DNA of 8,420 nt from SVEL01 sp045123575. Its GTDB lineage: Bacteria; Bacillota; Clostridia; Lachnospirales; Lachnospiraceae. The stretch lies in NCBI GenBank assembly GCA_045123575.1, contig JBGVKG010000003.1:1-8420 (forward strand), given 5' to 3'. Position 1 is the stretch's first letter. Each line of letters begins with the position of its first letter. The notes below the pieces were generated by a model. It ran no database searches and was not told where the DNA came from. It saw only the letters and a list, made by a program, of their open reading frames with translations. Positions 6,089 through 8,420 of the stretch are shown here, one piece after another. The translations under genes were made by a program, and so were the position numbers.

Positions 6089-6571
6089 ATGGCTGAAAAG
6101 AAAAACATTTTAACATATGCAGGTCTTACAAAGCTTGAGAACGAGCTTCAGGATCTTAAGGTAAATAAGCGTTCAGAAGTAGCGGAGAAGATTAAGGAAG
6201 CTAGAGAGCAGGGAGATTTATCTGAGAATGCTGAGTACGATGCTGCAAAGGATGAGCAGAGAGATATCGAGGCAAGAATCGAGGAGATCGAGAATATCCT
6301 TAAGAATGCAGAAGTAGTAGATGAGGACGACGTTGATACAAAGTCAATTAGCGTAGGATGCAAGGTTAGAATATTGGATAAGGAATACGATGAGGAGCTT
6401 GAGCTTAAGATTGTTGGCTCTACAGAGGCAAGCAGCTTAAATGGTATGATTTCAAATGAGTCACCACTTGGAAGTGCTCTTATCGGTAAGAAAGTAGGAA
6501 ACGTTGTAAGTGTTGAGACACAGGACGGCGTTGCTAAGTACAAGGTACTCGCTATAGAAAGAGTAAACTAA
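6089..6571 (+). CDS. greA: transcription elongation factor GreA
   Basis: Enters the secondary channel of backtracked RNA polymerase and stimulates cleavage of the extruded RNA 3' end, rescuing stalled complexes. At 160 residues it is full length. Residues 9-78 form the antiparallel coiled coil (LTYAGLTKLENELQDL at the start). The tip QGDLSENAEYDAA at 41-53 carries acidic residues Asp43 and Glu46, equivalent to E. coli Asp41 and Glu44, that position the catalytic magnesium. Residues 85-158 form the FKBP-like domain, with SPLGSALIGKKVGN at 125-138. The ribosome binding site is an unusual GGGG at 6077-6080 rather than AGGAGG. The gene has its own perfect-consensus promoter and a terminator, so it is probably a strongly expressed single-gene transcript. 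The family also includes GreB and Gfh factors, but the intact tip and Firmicute context favour GreA. Confidence 0.97.
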   Translation: MAEKKNILTYAGLTKLENELQDLKVNKRSEVAEKIKEAREQGDLSENAEYDAAKDEQRDIEARIEEIENILKNAEVVDEDDVDTKSISVGCKVRILDKEYDEELELKIVGSTEASSLNGMISNESPLGSALIGKKVGNVVSVETQDGVAKYKVLAIERVN

Positions 6572-6607
6572 TCATAAGAACTTATATTAGAAACCAGGCA
6601 TAGTTTT

Positions 6608-6646
6608 AAAACAGACTGAGAAAGTAATCTTTTAAAGTCTGTTTTT
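6608..6646 (+). terminator. intrinsic terminator after greA
   Basis: A 10-bp perfect stem pairs AAAACAGACT (6608-6617) with AGTCTGTTTT (6636-6645), ending in a T-run at 6642-6646. Inside, GAAAG (6620-6624) pairs with CTTTT (6629-6633), including a wobble, around TAAT and lengthens the hairpin. The A-run on the left means it could also act on the opposite strand. Confidence 0.85.
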
Positions 6647-6733
6647 GAACGTTATTAAAACCTTATACAGGGGAAATAAAATAGTAAAAAGACCTTTGAG
6701 ATATTTTAGGGTATAAAAAGAAAGGATAAGAAA

Positions 6734-8230
6734 ATGGCTGAGCAGAACAACAACCAGAATCAGGTACAGGATGTAAACCAGTTACTTAAGGTAAGAAGAG
6801 ATAAGCTTGCTGACTTACAGGAGAGAGGCAAGGACCCATTCCAGATAACAAAGTATGATGTGACACATCATAGCATGGAGATAAAGGACAACTTTGATGA
6901 GTTAGAGGGTAAGACTGTATCTATAGCAGGTAGAATGATGTTTAAGAGAGTTATGGGTAAGGCTTCATTCTGCAATATTCAGGACCTTCAGGGCAATATT
7001 CAGGTATATGTTGCTAGAGATGATATCGGTGAGGAAGATTACGCTGATTTCAAGAAGTATGATGTAGGTGATATCCTTGGTATCGAGGGTGTTGTATTTA
7101 GAACAAAGACAGGCGAGATGTCTGTTCATTCATCTAAGGTTACATTATTATCTAAGTCATTGCAGATACTTCCAGAGAAGTACCACGGACTTACAGATAC
7201 AGATACAAGATATCGTCAGAGATACGTTGACCTTATCATGAATGCTGATGTAAAGGAGACTTTTGTTAAGCGTTCAAAGGTACTTAAGGCTATCCGTCAG
7301 TATCTTGATACACAGAACTTTATGGAAGTAGAGACACCTATGCTCGTTTCAAATGCAGGTGGTGCAGCAGCTAGACCATTCGAGACACATTTCAATGCTC
7401 TCGATGAGGACCTTAAGCTTAGAATATCTCTTGAGCTTTACCTTAAGAGACTTATCGTAGGTGGTATGGAGAGAGTATACGAAATCGGTCGTGTATTCCG
7501 TAATGAGGGTCTTGATACAAGACATAATCCAGAGTTCACACTTATGGAGCTCTATCAGGCATATACAGATTACCACGGTATGATGGACCTTACAGAGAAT
7601 CTGTTCCGTTATGTTGCTCAGGAAGTAAATGGAAGCTTAACACTCCAGTACGGCGAGCATACTATGGACCTTTCTAAGCCATTTGAGCGTATAACTATGG
7701 TAGACGCTGTTAAGAAGTATGCAGGCGTTGATTTCAATGAGATAAAGACACTAGACGAGGCTAGAGCTATTGCTAAGGAGAAGCATGTAGAGTTCGAGGC
7801 TAGACATACAAAGGGTGATATCCTTAACCTCTTCTTTGAGGAGTATGTAGAGGAGCACCTTATCCAGCCTACATTCGTTATGGATCATCCAATCGAAATC
7901 TCACCTCTGACAAAGAAGAAGCCAGAGAACCCAGAGTACGTTGAGCGTTTCGAGATGTTCATGAACGGCTGGGAGATGTGTAACGCATACTCAGAGCTTA
8001 ATGATCCAATCGACCAGAGAGAGCGCTTCAAGGCTCAGGAGGCTGCGTTGGCAGCAGGCGATGACGAGGCTAACACAACAGATGAGGACTTCTTAAATGC
8101 TCTTAGCATCGGTATGCCTCCAACAGGTGGTATCGGTTATGGTATCGATAGAATGGTTATGCTTATGACAGATAGCCCAGCGATTAGGGATGTATTGTTG
8201 TTCCCAACAATGAAGAGTTTAGATAAGTAA
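6734..8230 (+). CDS. lysS: lysyl-tRNA synthetase, class II
   Basis: Activates lysine with ATP and charges tRNA-Lys. The 498 residues are full length. An N-terminal polar extension rich in Asn and Gln at 2-15 is followed by the OB-fold anticodon-binding domain at about 61-138, then the class II catalytic domain. Motif 1 surrounds YLDTQNFMEVETPML at 190-204. Motif 2 is YEIGRVFRNEGLDTRHNPEF at 249-268, holding the ATP-binding arginines and NPEF. Motif 3 is GIGYGIDRMVMLMT at 466-479, ending in RDVLLFPTMK. AAGGA at 6722-6726 is seven bases before the ATG. The 87 bases between the greA terminator and lysS must hold its promoter; candidates such as TAAAAT at 6677-6682 are weak. No T-box specifier or antiterminator sequence (AGGGTGGNACC) is present, so T-box control by tRNA is not supported. 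Confidence 0.97.
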   Translation: MAEQNNNQNQVQDVNQLLKVRRDKLADLQERGKDPFQITKYDVTHHSMEIKDNFDELEGKTVSIAGRMMFKRVMGKASFCNIQDLQGNIQVYVARDDIGEEDYADFKKYDVGDILGIEGVVFRTKTGEMSVHSSKVTLLSKSLQILPEKYHGLTDTDTRYRQRYVDLIMNADVKETFVKRSKVLKAIRQYLDTQNFMEVETPMLVSNAGGAAARPFETHFNALDEDLKLRISLELYLKRLIVGGMERVYEIGRVFRNEGLDTRHNPEFTLMELYQAYTDYHGMMDLTENLFRYVAQEVNGSLTLQYGEHTMDLSKPFERITMVDAVKKYAGVDFNEIKTLDEARAIAKEKHVEFEARHTKGDILNLFFEEYVEEHLIQPTFVMDHPIEISPLTKKKPENPEYVERFEMFMNGWEMCNAYSELNDPIDQRERFKAQEAALAAGDDEANTTDEDFLNALSIGMPPTGGIGYGIDRMVMLMTDSPAIRDVLLFPTMKSLDK

Positions 8231-8376
8231 AAATCTAGTAAAATCAAGGGTTTCCGAGCTTCACTATACCCCTTAGTGCAACGCTAGGTGCAACAAATTT
8301 CTAACGAACTGTGAAGAAATATGGTCTAAAGTGACGAATTAGCAGTTTATAGCAAACAGAATATAACCTTAAAATT
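8231..8376 (+). other. non-coding 3' flank of lysS with short repeats
   Basis: No gene is visible here. GTGCAAC occurs at 8276-8282 and 8288-8294, the copies 12 bases apart. CTTCAC (8259-8264) and GTGAAG (8311-8316) could pair around this part, and CCTTAG (8271-8276) with CTAGG (8284-8288) could form a small internal hairpin. The lysS frame stays open for 18 codons past its stop, which I treat as chance. It reads as a long 3' untranslated region, or DNA left by an integrated element. Confidence 0.4.
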
Positions 8377-8417
8377 AAGGACTTTTTCTAAGAAATTCTT
8401 AGGAAAAGTCCTTTTTT
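8377..8417 (+). terminator. strong intrinsic terminator downstream of lysS
   Basis: A 16-bp stem with one T-G wobble, arms 8377-8392 and 8398-8413, has a five-base loop (8393-8397), and a T-run at 8412-8417 follows. CCTTAA at 8367-8372 can also pair with TTAAGG at 8375-8380, competing for the base of the terminator's left arm. It ends the lysS transcript 147 bases after the stop codon. Confidence 0.92.
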
Positions 8418-8420
8418 CGT

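Noticed and set aside
6148..6543. 131-residue open frame on the minus strand opposite greA
   Set aside because: A Ser/Leu-rich mirror of the GreA Glu/Lys-rich coding sequence; a typical antisense shadow.
6647..6733. T-box riboswitch controlling lysS
   Set aside because: The conserved antiterminator bulge sequence and a terminator between leader and gene are absent; the gap after the greA terminator is only 87 bases.
8231..8285. Read-through extension of LysS past its stop codon
   Set aside because: The frame is open for 18 codons to a TAG, but LysS already ends normally after motif 3 and this length is easily met by chance.
1..8420. A novel defence, mobile or secondary-metabolite system
   Set aside because: All strong genes belong to recognised housekeeping families apart from two small unknowns; no transposase, integrase, CRISPR repeat, toxin-antitoxin pair or biosynthetic cluster is seen.

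Overview
The window looks like ordinary core chromosome of a low-GC Gram-positive (Firmicutes) bacterium, most likely a Lachnospiraceae-type Clostridia (the Butyrivibrio/Roseburia/Lachnospira neighbourhood). The reasons are AT-rich DNA, AGA/ATA/ACA-rich codon use, strong AGGAGG ribosome binding sites, sigma-A promoters of the TTGACA/TATAAT type, and the gene order biotin ligase - small unknown - dusB - greA - lysS. That order and the family placement come from memory, not from a search.

Layout, all genes on the + strand. 1-236: no certain gene, possibly the 3' end of an upstream gene, then an unusually hairpin-rich AT-rich stretch. 267-1073: SpoU/TrmH-family RNA 2'-O-ribose methyltransferase. 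1086-1114: a good sigma-A promoter. 1179-2462: exported or membrane-anchored protein with two SH3b domains and a C-terminal SleB-like cell wall hydrolase domain, closed by a strong terminator at 2461-2500. 2585-5991: a probable operon of argF (ornithine carbamoyltransferase), a 95-residue three-helix membrane protein, birA (biotin-protein ligase without a DNA-binding domain), a 112-residue unknown and dusB (tRNA-dihydrouridine synthase). The genes are joined by an 11-nt gap, a 4-nt ATGA overlap, an 8-nt overlap and a 51-nt gap. 6027-6056: a perfect-consensus promoter for greA (6089-6571), which has its own terminator at 6608-6646. 6734-8230: lysS. 8231-8376: non-coding DNA with short repeats, then a strong terminator at 8377-8417.

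Functional picture: most genes serve translation and transcription housekeeping (rRNA/tRNA methylation, tRNA dihydrouridylation, GreA rescue of stalled RNA polymerase, lysyl-tRNA charging). To these are added one arginine-pathway enzyme, one biotinylation enzyme, a cell-envelope hydrolase and two uncharacterised small proteins. I see no transposase, CRISPR array, toxin-antitoxin pair, defence gene or phage gene. I do not find a new system here. The best second looks are the structured leader at 82-209, the 20-bp-spaced direct repeat across the greA promoter, the two small proteins embedded in the birA operon, and the repeat-bearing DNA after lysS.
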